A stretch of DNA of 64,000 nt from Lunularia cruciata (Eukaryota > Streptophyta > Marchantiopsida > Lunulariales > Lunulariaceae). Every line of letters starts with the position of its first letter. Position 1 is the stretch's first letter. The notes beneath the pieces are model-generated. The model made no database searches. It worked only from the letters and a program-made list of their open reading frames with translations, and had not been told where the DNA came from. Location of the stretch: positions 24,157,493 to 24,221,492 of the forward strand of contig OX419759.1 in assembly GCA_948567375.1 (NCBI GenBank), given 5' to 3'. The translations under genes and the position numbers were made by a program. Shown here one piece after another: positions 12,422 to 24,185 of the stretch.

Positions 12422-15400
12422 TCAATGGCCGTTGATCATTCCAGACGAGCTCCGTGTGTAACCATGCTTACCGTTGGGTTCACTCTCATGGCCTGCTTTC
12501 GAATCTTGAGGATCACTACTTTTGTATGACAACGTTTTCAGGACGTAGTACAACATGTAACCTTGAGAAGCACGTACAACCTCCTCACTTACTCGCGTTA
12601 CCCAGGCATCGTCGCACTTGTACCACTGGCCTGCTAGCCGGATGAATGACACGTAATGCCCAGAGTCTAGCTTTCCAGAATGTGTCACCACCGCAAAAAG
12701 CTCGAATTCTGTTGATGGGCTCTGTGATGCCCACATCTCCTCAGTTTCTACAAACATTAACCTATTCCCATGCCTGGACCTTACAATTGACGAGGATATA
12801 TAAGGTGCCATGTCGAGAGTGAAGGGAAATTGCATATAGCGATCAACCTTCCTAGAGGTATTTCTGGTTGAAGAGTGCTCGAATCGCTTGATATGGAAGC
12901 ATAGGACAAGAGGCAACTTCCGTACTGACATCTGTTTGATAGACTCTTGTCGCGTTTGACATCTTTGGCAATAAAACTTCTCATTTGCTCCTAATCTTTC
13001 AGGCCTCGTAAACCGATCCAAACATCCTAAAAGTGTGGAATTCCCCGTTAGTCCATTTGCAGTTGACCCACGACTCGACCGACCACCATCAAAGTTGCCG
13101 ATGATAGAGTCCATAAAGACTTTTGAATCAGGGCGTATATCAGGCTCCAAGTCTAAGGATATATCAACACAAGGATCATAGGTTGTTGACGTGAATCCGC
13201 AAACTGTACATGTAACATCAGATCGGAGAAGACCAGAAAACACTCGATGAACTATACAGCGACAGTCAACATCGCCTCCTCTGCACAAGCACAAACTTCT
13301 CAAAGTCAAGTTCTAAGTGAATTTCTGCACTTCAGAGAAAGAAAAAAGGTTTTTACCTTTGAGCTCGCCATAGAGGAGGGTAGAGATGTCTCTCGACATA
13401 CCTTCCATTCTGCGAATTTCGAGCTCTGGGAGATGTAGTTCCAGAGTTGGCATGTATGCCATCTACAGTTGAAATGAAAAACTCGTGTGCGTCCTGTTGC
13501 TCATACCCAGCAAGATTTGCCGCATGTCTCCACCAACTGCACTCACACAAGGATGACATTTTGTTACTACCTATGCTGACGGAGTAGACAAACAAGTCAG
13601 AACAAAACCGAGGGCCATCGCACCGAGGAATTCTAAGATCCACGTCGTTCCTAAACATCGTCCGTTAATGGTTGTTTCGACAACAGCACGATGTATTCAG
13701 CAGATTTATCCAGATACGAGCTGAAGGTTCACTGACGGAAAGGTTGCACTGGTAAAGAGTGGAACACCATGTGAAGTAGTGAGGTTTGACGAGTTGGAAT
13801 GATTGGTCGACGACATTTTGATGAGCCTACGCAGAGAGGAAAGCGCTGTTGTAGACCAGGTAACATGACTATGCCCTGGGCACTGCTTACTCTGTACTGA
13901 CAGGATGCGAAGGAGAAGCCTGGATGATAAGCTATGGTACCAACTGCAAGGTATCCACAGAAGGCGAAGACATTATAAGTGGGTTTAGAGGGTAATTCAT
14001 TTACATGGTCGCTGAGATGCAGCTAGCAGGAAGCTAATTGCTCGGCATTGAAAGAGACTTTTGCTTCATAAGAATAAAAAGTCATTCAGACTACGAAAGG
14101 TCCACATGCTATAAAAGTACATAGATGTAGCATTTGAAACTTCTGCAGAATGAGAGAAGGCCAAACGATAGGCAAGCGATGATAAACTGAATCACATGAA
14201 AAACTTCTGAAGAATAAATTCCCAAGTAAAAAGCAAGTAAATGAAATGCAAGAAGGTGTACTGGCGGTGGGAGAAAAATACTGCAATTTTAATATTAAAC
14301 GCGCCTCTTACCTACACTACTTTTAGTGCCTGACTAGAACTAATCAGCACAACAGGTGATATGGTCGAAAAAAGGAGAAAAGAATAACGGTTCTCTATGT
14401 GCAAGAGAAAGGACGATGCACGCTTACGCACCAGTACCTTAGGGATACCGAGGGCTGGCCACCGAAAAGATTATGTTAAGAGTATAATAAGGTAAAAAGC
14501 TCTTCCTCAAGGGATTTCACGATCTACACCACAATCCAGGTTCTGTCCACAGTCTATGAGCAAAACTATGAAGTTATTTAGAAAGAATTATGATCAAGCC
14601 TGAGAGACTTGAATTGAACAAACAAGACATTACAGATGACTCTAATTACAAAGGTCGTGCTGCAACCTGTAGAGAAATTGGGCAGGGCTGTAAGGAGTGC
14701 GTTCTCCAGAGAAGGCGGCCGAAAAAATTGTGTCCATATCACACCCGAGACAGAGATGAGTCGCACGTCTCTGACATATGGTCCTGTTATGCCGATCGCT
14801 TAAAAAGTAATTCCGAAGAGGTGGAGTGTGAAGCAAAGCTTGAAGCACGGAGTTCATGAAACATGTGTTTCCAAGATTGTTTAAACCTCTCAGACCTGAC
14901 GGGAGAGAGGAATCCTCGAGCAATGGAGTGGAACCTTGCTTCAATGCCAAAGCCTCGGAGGCACTTGGAACCCAAGTTTTATATTCTGCTCTTTTCCTCC
15001 TTTTCCTGTCCCTGCTTCCTTCACTATCCCTAGTATCAGATTCACTGCCCTCGTTACCATTGGCAATTGCACCTTTGCTATCTGGATTTTTCAACGACAA
15101 TCCCCCTTTGCTACTGCGAACTGCTTTACTATCTGTTGCATTCTCTGCTCCATTTAGTAATCCATCTTTCCCATTCACTCTCCCTCCAAGCGCTACTAGG
15201 CTTTGTGCTCCAACAACGGCCCTGTCGAAATCAGCATCATACACTTGATCATTGCACAAGCAACAGAAAAGCTCGGCTCTGTCAACATCCACGGCTAGAT
15301 CGTGCCCAGGCTTTGTCTGCGCATGCACCCGAGAGTGGAGTTGATCTGGTGGAAGCCAACAACCTATAGTCGCACATACCAGGCACGCATACAATCTGCC

Positions 15401-15601
15401 ATGAGCCTTTCCGCAAGTTGCACACCTCGGTACTTCCTTTTCCTCCCTTCTAATGCTTGCTCTCCCCGGTGGTCCTGTCGTCAAGCACTTATGCAACACC
15501 CGGAACGCCTGAATCCCATACTTCGCCTTATACTCTACCAAATGTTGACAGGGTTTGTAATCCTCCGAGTCTCCTCCCGCTCTCTTGCATTTGAAAGCCA
15601 T
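12422..15601 (-). CDS. UBP22: UBP22/USP22-like ubiquitin carboxyl-terminal hydrolase (3 exons, 642 aa)
   Basis: Minus strand; exons 15601-14667, 13536-13402 and 13280-12422 (935+135+859 = 1929 nt). Donors are AG|GTTGCA and AG|GTATGT; acceptors are GTGCAG in both cases. Both introns split an Arg or Ser codon after two bases. Residues 18-120 form a ZnF-UBP domain (Cys18/His20, Cys60/Cys63, Cys73/Cys76, His93/His100, Cys113-116). Residues about 237-605 form the USP catalytic domain: Cys box with Cys247 in Asn-Thr-Cys-Phe-Met-Asn, Gln-Gln-Asp-Ala-His-Glu-Phe near 325-331, zinc ribbon Cys381/384 and Cys461/464, His565 in Ser-Gly-His-Tyr, and Asp580/581. In plants and animals this family deubiquitinates histone H2B as part of the SAGA DUB module in the nucleus. 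Residues 130-210 are a basic, low-complexity linker. The start is the first ATG, just after an in-frame TTG. The gene appears intact and is somewhat longer than the roughly 550-residue angiosperm protein. Confidence 0.93.
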
Positions 15602-16949
15602 CAAGCAAAATCAGATTCATTACCTCCTTCCCGGTACTCCCAACTGCTACGGCTCAACACTGTCCTCCAATCGCCCCATTTTCCGTGTACACAAACAGAG
15701 TCTCACTCCAGAAATTCCAGAGACCTGGCACCACAACTTGACAATCTCCAAACCTTCCGCTCCATTCTTCTCACCACAATTTCCGCTGCTCTGCCCTTTA
15801 CTTTCACCTCATGTTTCGATCCACTCCTGTGCCCATGGATCGCGAGAGGAGCACGTTTGTTCAATTCCCAATCTCAATCGGGAATCAAAACTTCGATCGT
15901 TATATCGAAGCCCGAGAATGGAAACCCTAAACCCCTACTCCTGCTTATGCGACCCGACAGCATCCCTTCAGCCCCATTGCCTGTCAGTCTTCAAGTACAA
16001 GAGCACTTAATGCGAAAGGGCTAAAGAAACAGAAAACGACACGCGACGGGAGGACTCCACAAACAATCTTAGTATTCATGTTCTCCTTTCCGGGTTTAGT
16101 GATTCTCCTTAGAATCTTCGTCTTGCACTTCAGTAGCTGTATACCATCCAAGATCTATTCCATTAGGACATATGGGGATAGTAGTTGAAGTATCTTGGAA
16201 TCATATCATAAATAGTTTCTTGTGTGTGAAAACTTGGAAATTAGATTATAGCGTCTTCTTTCTCTTTCTACTCTTCTTTCTATTATGCTACTTTTAATCA
16301 TACTAAACTTATTCTTATTCAGTTTGAAGTATGCTGTTTTGCAAAGGGTTTATGCTAAGAGAAACGTCTTTGATTTTATTGTTTCAGAAAAAATGATTAT
16401 TCAATAGATAAATAAAGTACGAAATTTCCTTCGCAATATCCATTTCCAATTTGCATTAAGCATTGATGTGCATTTTTGTATTTAAGTTGGGCTAAGATTT
16501 ATTATGCGTCCATATGTGATGCGAATATTTTATTTTTTTTAAATTAAATACAATTAACATTTCATTTTTAATATTCATAGTAGATTAAAAATAAAAATTC
16601 ACTATTTTAACTTAGAACGGCAAGATAATTAGAGACATATAACTAATTTAAATAAATCAATCAATCAATTTTTTATTTTATTTTCTCAATTTAATCTATA
16701 AATTATCGAAGCAACTCCACCATGCAGCAAAAGCTAACCTCTTCCATTCTAGATAGCGCATGCAGAAAATTATATTATCATTATAGTTAGATGTAGATTC
16801 ATCCATACAATAATTTTATTGAAAAAATAATTACTTCAAAATGTATCCAATAATCATTTTATATTATTTTGTTTAATAAAAATTATTAAAAATTATTAAT
16901 TATTTACCTATTTTCCATTCTACTCCTTCGGCATTCCACCAACTTCCTT
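15602..16949. other. Upstream region of the UBP22-like gene, then AT-rich DNA
   Basis: 15602-16020 is GC-richer and free of repeats, as expected of 5' UTR and promoter of the minus-strand gene. No clear TATA box is visible. From about 16250 to 16930 the sequence is strongly AT-rich and without coding signal. Confidence 0.45.
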
Positions 16950-17273
16950 TAATAATGTAGATGTCCATTAGAGCTTGACACTCCTTGAACTTGTTTATTT
17001 CTAACCTGCTTCTCATAGATAGACCAAATTGTACATGGCGTTATATAGAACAATGGAGAGATAGCTGCGTCGTTTGACGTATTGTATTTGTCAAAGAGTG
17101 TGTGCGGATCTATCCTAGTAGACGTGGGCAAAGAATACCATATTCACTTTCCTCCTTTGTAATCTATTTAAATAGCGTTTATCCATTGCTCTATATAGAG
17201 CTCTGGTTAATATAGTCCATAAGAAAATAATCCTATATTTTTTTTATGCTGTCCAGAGCCCTATATCCAACTA
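16950..17273 (+). mobile_element. Truncated 3' tail of a LINE related to the 3.2-9.1 kb copy
   Basis: The stretch TTTGTCAAAGAGTGTGTGCGG ... CCTTTGTAATCTATTT ... TCCATTGCTCTATA ... TAGTCCATAAGA parallels 8735-8900 in the same order and spacing, with many substitutions. It is then cut by the Tigger element. Further resemblance to the LINE 3' UTR (GCTTAGCTCTATTTTA, compare GCTTAGCCCCATTTTA) reappears near 19853-19925. The copy is too short to code for anything. Confidence 0.4.
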
Positions 17274-19365
17274 CAGTAGAATCTTTCTAAACTAAGAGCC
17301 CTATATCCAACTACAGTAGAATCTTTCTAAACTAATAGTGCTGGAACCGAGGGTTGAGTATTAGTTTATAGAGGTTATTACATCTGCAGGGTGGTTCATA
17401 TGATCAAATTAATTGATTTTTTGGATCAGGGGGATAATTTTGCATTTTGGGACCACCCAATAATCAGTCTAAACCCATCCTAACAACACACCACAAGCAC
17501 ACCGTCACCACCATGCCTCGCCGTGGAGCACCACACACCACAATGTCAGATAAAGTCCGCATTGCTCTCTATGAGCACAAATAGAAGAACCCTACCCTCA
17601 CACAGAATCAACTCAGGTCCTGGATTGAAACTGAGCATAGTGTCAAGGTCAGCCAGGCTACGATCTCGACCACATTGAAGCGATTGGCTGATGTGCTCGA
17701 GAAGACCCAATTGTCCAACCTTTCTATGAAGCGTCAACGGACGGTGAAATATCCGTTGATGGAATCCGCTTTGATGGAATGGTTCACAGCAAACCAGGAG
17801 TGCATCAACATGAGTGGCGACCTGATCAAGGAGAACGTCGTAAAAATCTTAGATCACCTTTATCTGGATCACGCCCACTTTGAGTTTTCCAACGGATGGT
17901 TGGAAGCTTTCAAGGCTCGCCATGGAATCCGTTCATTCCGCCGCTTTGGCGAGAGTGGATCTGCTGACGTCAATCTCCTCGAGGATGAGCGACCCAAAAT
18001 CAGGGAGATATTGGACAAGTTTGAGTGGTGCGACATTTACAACATGGCCAAGATATGACTTTTTTACAAAATGCAGGTTGGTAACATTTTGGTTTGGGTT
18101 GTTTTGGTGTGTGGTTAACGCGGCAAGCTAACACAAAGACTATATTATTTTATTTAGGCGGACAATTCCTTTGCAACTGAGCAGCTCAAGGGCAAAAAGC
18201 AACACAAAGAGCACATGACCCTTGCCGTCTGCTGCAACGGAGACGGTTCTGACAAGTTTCCCCTTTTGGTCATTGGCAAATCCAAAAGCCCTTGGTGCTT
18301 CAAGAACATCAACATGGCTAACCTCGGCTGCACTTATCCAAGGCTTGGATGACACAAACAGTTTTTTGGAGTGGCTCAAAGCATTTGATCGCCGTATGGC
18401 TAACAAGAAAGTTCTGCTCATTCTTGACAATTGTAGCGCCCACATCCCTCTTCACGAGCTTCCAAGTCACATTCAATTGCAGAACACCATGGTTTTCTAC
18501 CTTCCCCCAAACACGACGTCAAAGTTGCAGCCCTATGACATTGGAATCATCCGCAATCTAAAGGCCTACTATCGTCGCCAATTTAACCGTGTCCTGCTGC
18601 ATCGTCTTGAAGATGGAGTCACTGAGCCAGAAAAATTTGATATCCTTGAAGCTATCAAGATGGTTGTTCTCGCTTGGAGTAATGACGTCAAGCCTAAGAC
18701 CATCCGCAACTGCTTTGGTCACTACAAAATCCGCACTATTCTTGGCGCACAACAGGAACAACATAACGAAAGGGAACTTCTTGATCAAGAAGTCATTGTT
18801 GAGCTCAAGTCTCAGATCATAAGGCTTCGGTACCGCAATCCGATGGACATCCATAGCCTGCTCAACTACCCGGATGAAGATGTGGTTACCTACACTCCTA
18901 ACATTGACGAGGTCATCGAAGATCATCTTCTCCAGGATGATGATGAAGGCGAGGCCAATGATGATGACAGCGAGGAAGTCATTTGTGTGTCAGCCAAGGA
19001 AGCTCAGGCGATGATCCAATCACTGGAGATTTTCTGACTGCAGCAAGCAGGCAACAATGGCAAGCTCGACGCTGCAAAAGATGAAGGAGAGTGTGTGCAC
19101 TTTGAGGACGTGCCAGATGGTCTAGAGGAGCATTCAAGATTATTTCCAACGCAATTAGGCAATATTTTCCAGCTGCAATTCCAATTTCTTTATTTTTTAT
19201 ATAGTGTATATTTGTTTATGAAAGTTGTCGGACCAATATAAAGTATTGAATATCAACCAATAGAGGGTTATTAGTTCAAGTATGGGGACATACTCCGAAC
19301 CGGTATCAAAATTTGTTTATGGAGGTTATTAGTTTCAACAGTATCACTTTAGACAAGTTCTACTG
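17274..19365 (+). mobile_element. pogo/Tigger-type DNA transposon, inactive
   Basis: The ends are CAGTAGAATC... (17314, with an extra copy at 17274) and ...AAGTTCTACTG (ends 19365), inverted to each other over the first 9-10 bases and more loosely beyond. Both ends abut TA, the target duplication expected of the Tc1/mariner/pogo superfamily. Inside is a CENP-B-like transposase pseudogene. Bases 17258-17337 are two tandem copies of a 40-bp unit that spans the 5' terminus, so the left end is duplicated. Element length from the inner terminus is 2052 bp. Confidence 0.8.
17513..19037 (+). pseudogene. pogo/Tigger transposase (CENP-B HTH plus DDE) with an intron
   Basis: The reading starts at ATG 17513 with a CENP-B type helix-turn-helix (Lys-Val-Arg-Ile-Ala-Leu-Tyr-Glu-His, then Leu-Thr-Gln-Asn-Gln-Leu) interrupted by TAG at 17582. 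A second DNA-binding helix region reaches about 17990. The DDE catalytic domain follows. At the first catalytic position the usual Asp-Glu-Thr is replaced by Ala-Lys-Ile and followed by TGA at 18056. A plausible intron (CAG|GTTGGT, TATTTAG|GCG) spans 18077-18157. A frameshift lies near 18330-18340. Downstream, Leu-Ile-Leu-Asp-Asn (near 18420) and Leu-Gln-Pro-Tyr-Asp (near 18530) keep the second and third aspartates. The C-terminus is Asp/Glu-rich and ends at 19037. Clearly inactive. Confidence 0.85.
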
Positions 19366-20373
19366 TATACCTAGAATATGATTTATCTATATAAATCAAA
19401 TGAACTATTTATTATTGGAACATCTAGTGAAGCACCATAATTAATTTGTTTATGAAACAATGAAACATAAAGCCCGGAAGACACAAAGAATCAAAAAGCT
19501 GGAAACACAATACAAAACACATGAAATGTGAACCTAGGCAAGAGCCTAGGGCATCTGACCAATCTATAACAAATTGATCCGATGTAAACTAATCTCTATC
19601 CTATACTTCCCTAACGCTAAAGCTTCAATTTGTGGAATCAATCAGCTTATGGATTGCAGTAGCCAAAGCTCTATATAGAAAGTAGTCACGTTAGATTTTT
19701 TATCTGGAAAAAAGTTTCATACCCTAAACTTCAAATTTAGCTCCATTTAATTTTGTGTTTTATCCTTGCAGAGTTTAATGCAGCTTTCATAGAGCTTCCA
19801 AACTATACTATAGTAGATAGATTTTTTATAATGTAAACTACTGGAGCTTAGCTCTATTTTATCTCTTGTGTTTTATCTTTTTATAGTTTGATGCCTACCG
19901 ATCCTTCTTGGGTCGCCTTTCCAAAATTGTATACGCGTTTCTTGAGTTCATGCGTATTGCGTATCGTGTTCAAGAGATAAGGGCACTTCTCTCAACGAAT
20001 TTGACATATTTTAACATGGATTGGACCAAATTGCATTGCGTTTCTTGAGTTCCTGCATATTGTGTTTTAGAAGGCAGGCGAAAAGTAATGATGAAGAAGG
20101 TAAAACGGTGGGGACTAACTACCTAGTCTTACATTGGTGATGATGTAGGGAAATAACTCAAACTCGGATAAGAAACGTCGATCGCGTAGGATAACAAGGA
20201 GAATGGATAAAACAGTTGGGCGGAATACGGATCTTCTATGTCCGAAAAGTCGACCAAATTACAAATCACCTACCAATGATGCTCGAGGTGTGCAACAGTG
20301 ACGAAATTGCAACTTCGAATAGTTGGCCGACTCTGTGCGAAACCATTTCAGAGCTACACCAAACTTTGACCGA

Positions 20374-20411
20374 ACAGGGATTCGTAACCGTTGGAGGTTA
20401 CGAATCCCTGT
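20374..20411. repeat. Perfect inverted repeat, 16-bp arms and 6-bp loop
   Basis: ACAGGGATTCGTAACC, loop GTTGGA, then GGTTACGAATCCCTGT. The arms are exactly complementary. It lies within the 97-codon plus frame 20216-20509 and is not next to any recognised gene end. Possible explanations are a small palindromic insertion or an RNA hairpin. Confidence 0.95.
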
Positions 20412-22126
20412 TTCCCAGAGCATCCACTAGTAAAAACCTACAGGTAACAGGCCGCCACTCTCGCATAAGTAATGTAGATAGATTGAACTATTTTGGATCC
20501 AAACCTTAGCTAGAACCTTGCCGCCAGGGAAAGACTTCACCGACCACATATTTGGCATTTCAATTTAATTGAACCCCAAGTCGGCATAAGGATTTATCCA
20601 ACTGCCAATCGCCGCGACGACGTGCATGAGTAGTGTTAGCATGGAGTGAGTTCGTGCTGAACAACCAATGCTATTGTATCTCGAAATATCTTGTTTCCGT
20701 CAAAGTTTCATGAAGGTCGGTTAAGTCTTTTTGCAAACTTGGGGCTTGGGGGTCGATCAAGCCAAATATGAAGTCAGTTATGTCTATCTCTGGAACCTTG
20801 GAACTTTTGCACCAAAGTTTTACCCCTCGTTTCTATCGTACAAACCTTGATGATAACATGATGTACTGTACTGCTTTAGTGTTCCAGTCTACTGAGGCAA
20901 TCGTACTGCCCTGACAGTCTTGCCTTAACAGTCTGAGTTTCCTTACCCGTACTGTACCTTGTTTCGACTGCGTTTGAAGGCCAGTTGACAGTTCGGTGAC
21001 GTCACCTCCATGTCTCGTACGCTTACTCTAGGTGAGGCATCCAGATATCTTAGCGCCGTGAGTTCCATCCACGAGTGCATCGTGGTCGTAGGATGCCTCA
21101 CACGGAGAACTAGCATTAGAGGAAATCGAGAGCATGTAATTAGCGGTAAGTGCTTAGAATCGTCTCTTGAGTCGACGTTAAAAACGCACGAATTCAGATT
21201 GGAAGTTGAATGAGATTGGATCAATTCTAATTGAAACTACCTTGGCCAGCCACTCTTGCGCTGGTTTGAAAATCGGTCCCCATTGTACCGCTTGAGCTGC
21301 TCCGTTTATGCTTAGCGTCAATTGTCCAACAACTATACTCTATGGAATGCTCTTTCACAGTCTGCAACAAGTATTTCTTTACCAAGACATTACAGAAGAA
21401 TTTTGAGAAGGGGAAGAAAGCTCCTTCTACACGTCTACTGAAACTTGGATATGTGAAAACTTCGAAGATGGACTTCACGTTGATGAAAGGGCGATCGCGT
21501 ACGATAATAAGAAGGATGGAAGACCCATCAAGCCGTACAGGAGAAAAAAGACATCAAAGATAAAATGGGGTTAAACTCAATTAGTTTTAGAACTAAAATT
21601 GTATTTATAATATATATATATATATATATTTTAATTGTCTATACACTACTGAACCTTCGAATAAACATCACCTGGATAGATTTAACAATATCTCGACTTT
21701 GCATTTCGACTTAAAAGTACCCTAAGTTGGGAAAAAACTTAACGTACCTAACGTCTGACGTGATCTTAGTCAGTCCGCGCGTTTGCAATGATATTCTCGT
21801 ACAGCTAGACTTCACTGGAGTACAGAGGAATAAATTCGATGTAAATTTATCGCAGTTTTGGTAATTCGCCACGATACCCACGCGCGAGAAACCGGTAAAG
21901 AGAACCGCTGGAGTGACAGCAATACAAAAGATAAAATCTCATCACTTCTTACCACGCGTAATGGACGATGTGGTGTTACGAGGTGCCCGAGAGTGCGTAT
22001 CACTAGGATTTCATTGAGAGGTGGACCGTTCTCCACGATTTGATTTCTAACGATTTGACTAGAGGAAACTCCGATCTTTGATTTTGGATTTGTATCACAT
22101 TCTTATGTGATACACAAAATTGGATT

Positions 22127-22408
22127 TCATTGATGTCCAACTGTGCTACGTGACTGTCCTCTAGAGTTGTCGTCTTTGAACTCATGGAGAAATGTCTTAA
22201 TATTATAAGCATGTCTAGCAGGGGAAGCGAATTCTATGGAGGACCACGACGTGATAGACTGGAGTGTTGCAGCATGGACATCCGGACATGAGTCCTCAGG
22301 AAATCGGATTTGTTCCTCGAGGCACTCAATCCATTCCTCCACGTCGTAATACCCGACTCCAGCATTGATGTCCTTTCGATTATATCCTCTCGTGAGACCA
22401 ATTTCCAT
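22127..22408 (-). CDS. Unassigned minus-strand frame, 93 codons
   Basis: The frame encodes a moderately acidic peptide with Tyr-Asp-Val-Glu-Glu-Trp-Ile-Glu-Cys-Leu-Glu-Glu. Its composition looks protein-like, but I do not recognise it. No splice partner or promoter is evident. It may be a fragment of a decayed gene or chance. Confidence 0.15.
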   Translation of the reverse strand: MEIGLTRGYNRKDINAGVGYYDVEEWIECLEEQIRFPEDSCPDVHAATLQSITSWSSIEFASPARHAYNIKTFLHEFKDDNSRGQSRSTVGHQ

Positions 22409-24185
22409 TCATTTTCTAGCTCCTTCTGTCAGGATGTCAGTTCTCAACTCTCTCGGAATGACCTTCATGAGGAGCTATCAAAGGTTGAGTGATTTAGCAA
22501 GGCTGACGATCAACGGTCCTGTCGTTTCTCGTTAATTGACTTTGTGTGAGGGCTGAACGTGTTAATGCAGCTTAACGACACTGTTTATTGAATCTGTGAA
22601 CTGGAGGGAGTCCCACAAGCAGAAATTGTCTAACCATTCAACGAACTCCCCGAAACTAGCCCGAATTCCCGGGAGCTCATCCGGGGTATGGGACCCAGTT
22701 CAATGGTTTCACAAATTACATTCCTCCATAACAACGTAATCCAACTCACATATAAGAACTTCGATTTTACACAGAAAAATAGCGACACACAGGATGGGAA
22801 AACCATCAAGTCATTTTTGGATAAAATCTACAAGATAAGATATATATCAATCAATCGGTGCAACAGTGAAGTTGTCTCATTTTATGCTATTGGGACTCAG
22901 TTTCATTATATTCTGTAAGTTTTATTTTTGTACACCGTGATGGATCTTCTCATCTTCTTATTAGTTTACGCGGATTCCTTCCCTTTCTAACTAGTATATT
23001 CGTTGCCAACTAAACCCATCAGATGCCACCTCAGGACACGTTCAACCTTGGGGTTCGGTTAAGTCATTTGGCCAACTTAGAGTACTGTTAAAGTTGGGGT
23101 ATTTTTAAATGTTAAGAGAGAAAAAAGCGACCGCGTAGAGAGCACGAATGATGGGAAGACCCCATCGAGCCGTACAAGGGAGAGAAAAAAAGGGTTAAGC
23201 AGTCCTGCAAGAAGGAAAGAGGTGAATTCATTGGCTAGAAGTGCAGGAAGGAAAGAGGTGAATTCATTCGCGAGAAGTGCAGACGTTGAGTACCGCTATG
23301 AAAGGAGAGGAAGCGGAACAATAGTCATATTAGGGGGTTTCAAAAATAGTTTTACTAAGTTTCTAAACTTTTCATATAGATTGTTACGAAGCGTTGACTA
23401 AATGGATACTGTGTGTGACCGGGAGGTAGAAATAGTAATGTTACGGAGTTGGGGCCAAGTTCTTTATTATTAGCACACTTCGTATGAGGTGGTTTGTAAA
23501 AAATATGGGAGAAGGAATTGTCCGTTATCACTCCGTAGTGCATTGATTGCACATTAGGGTTAATTAAGTTTTTGTTTAGGATTAGAGTGAAAGTGACAAA
23601 CACCAAAAGGAGCATCCGGTGCATCCGGGGATGTTCGAGAACACCCATGGAAATGAAATGATGAGCGGCAACTGGGCAAATTTTTACCGAGAAAGATTGG
23701 AGGGAGCATGAGTGGAAAGATTTGAGGGGATGCAAAAATTGACCACTGATGAAGATTTGAGAGACCATAGCAGATTTGGAGTGGGCAGATTTGAGTGCGA
23801 GCCCCGTGAGAAGGTTAGAGTGAGGAATGATTTTGTTTGAAGTGTTACTCTCGATTTCATTATTTTAAAGAAAATAATGAAATCGTAATTGTAAAAAATT
23901 GTCTTTTGTACGAGTATGAAATGTATACCTTTCTTCCCCTTGAGTAATGAAATGAAATTCATGAATTTGTTTTCTTGTTACAGAATGGAATTGCACAGAT
24001 TGTTTTTTTTGTGCACAAAGATGTCAGTTTGCTAAAAGTTCACAGGGAGAGGGAGATGCCCCTTTGCAAAGAAGAGAGATGCACTTTGCGGAGAAGAGAG
24101 ATCCCCTTCATGGATAAGGAGTTTTCAGTGGTGATTAAAAATAGAGTTTTGTCATGCCGAGAGGGAGCACTCGTTTAGAACTAAC

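Larger units (their letters stand above)
19366..23331. other. Intergenic DNA with no recognised gene
   Basis: Frames of 60-97 codons occur (for example 20216-20509 plus and 22127-22408 minus), but none shows a known domain. A motif like GATCGCGTACGATAATAAGAAGGATGG recurs loosely near 20180, 21490 and 23130, in two cases followed by CCCATCGAGCCGTACA-like sequence, suggesting a dispersed low-copy repeat. A TA microsatellite lies at 21608-21629, and a perfect hairpin at 20374-20411 is listed separately. Confidence 0.4.

Noticed and set aside
15302-16024. Long plus-strand frame of 240 codons
   Set aside because: It is antisense to the first exon and upstream region of the UBP22-like gene, which has clear domains on the other strand. 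The translation shows no family features.
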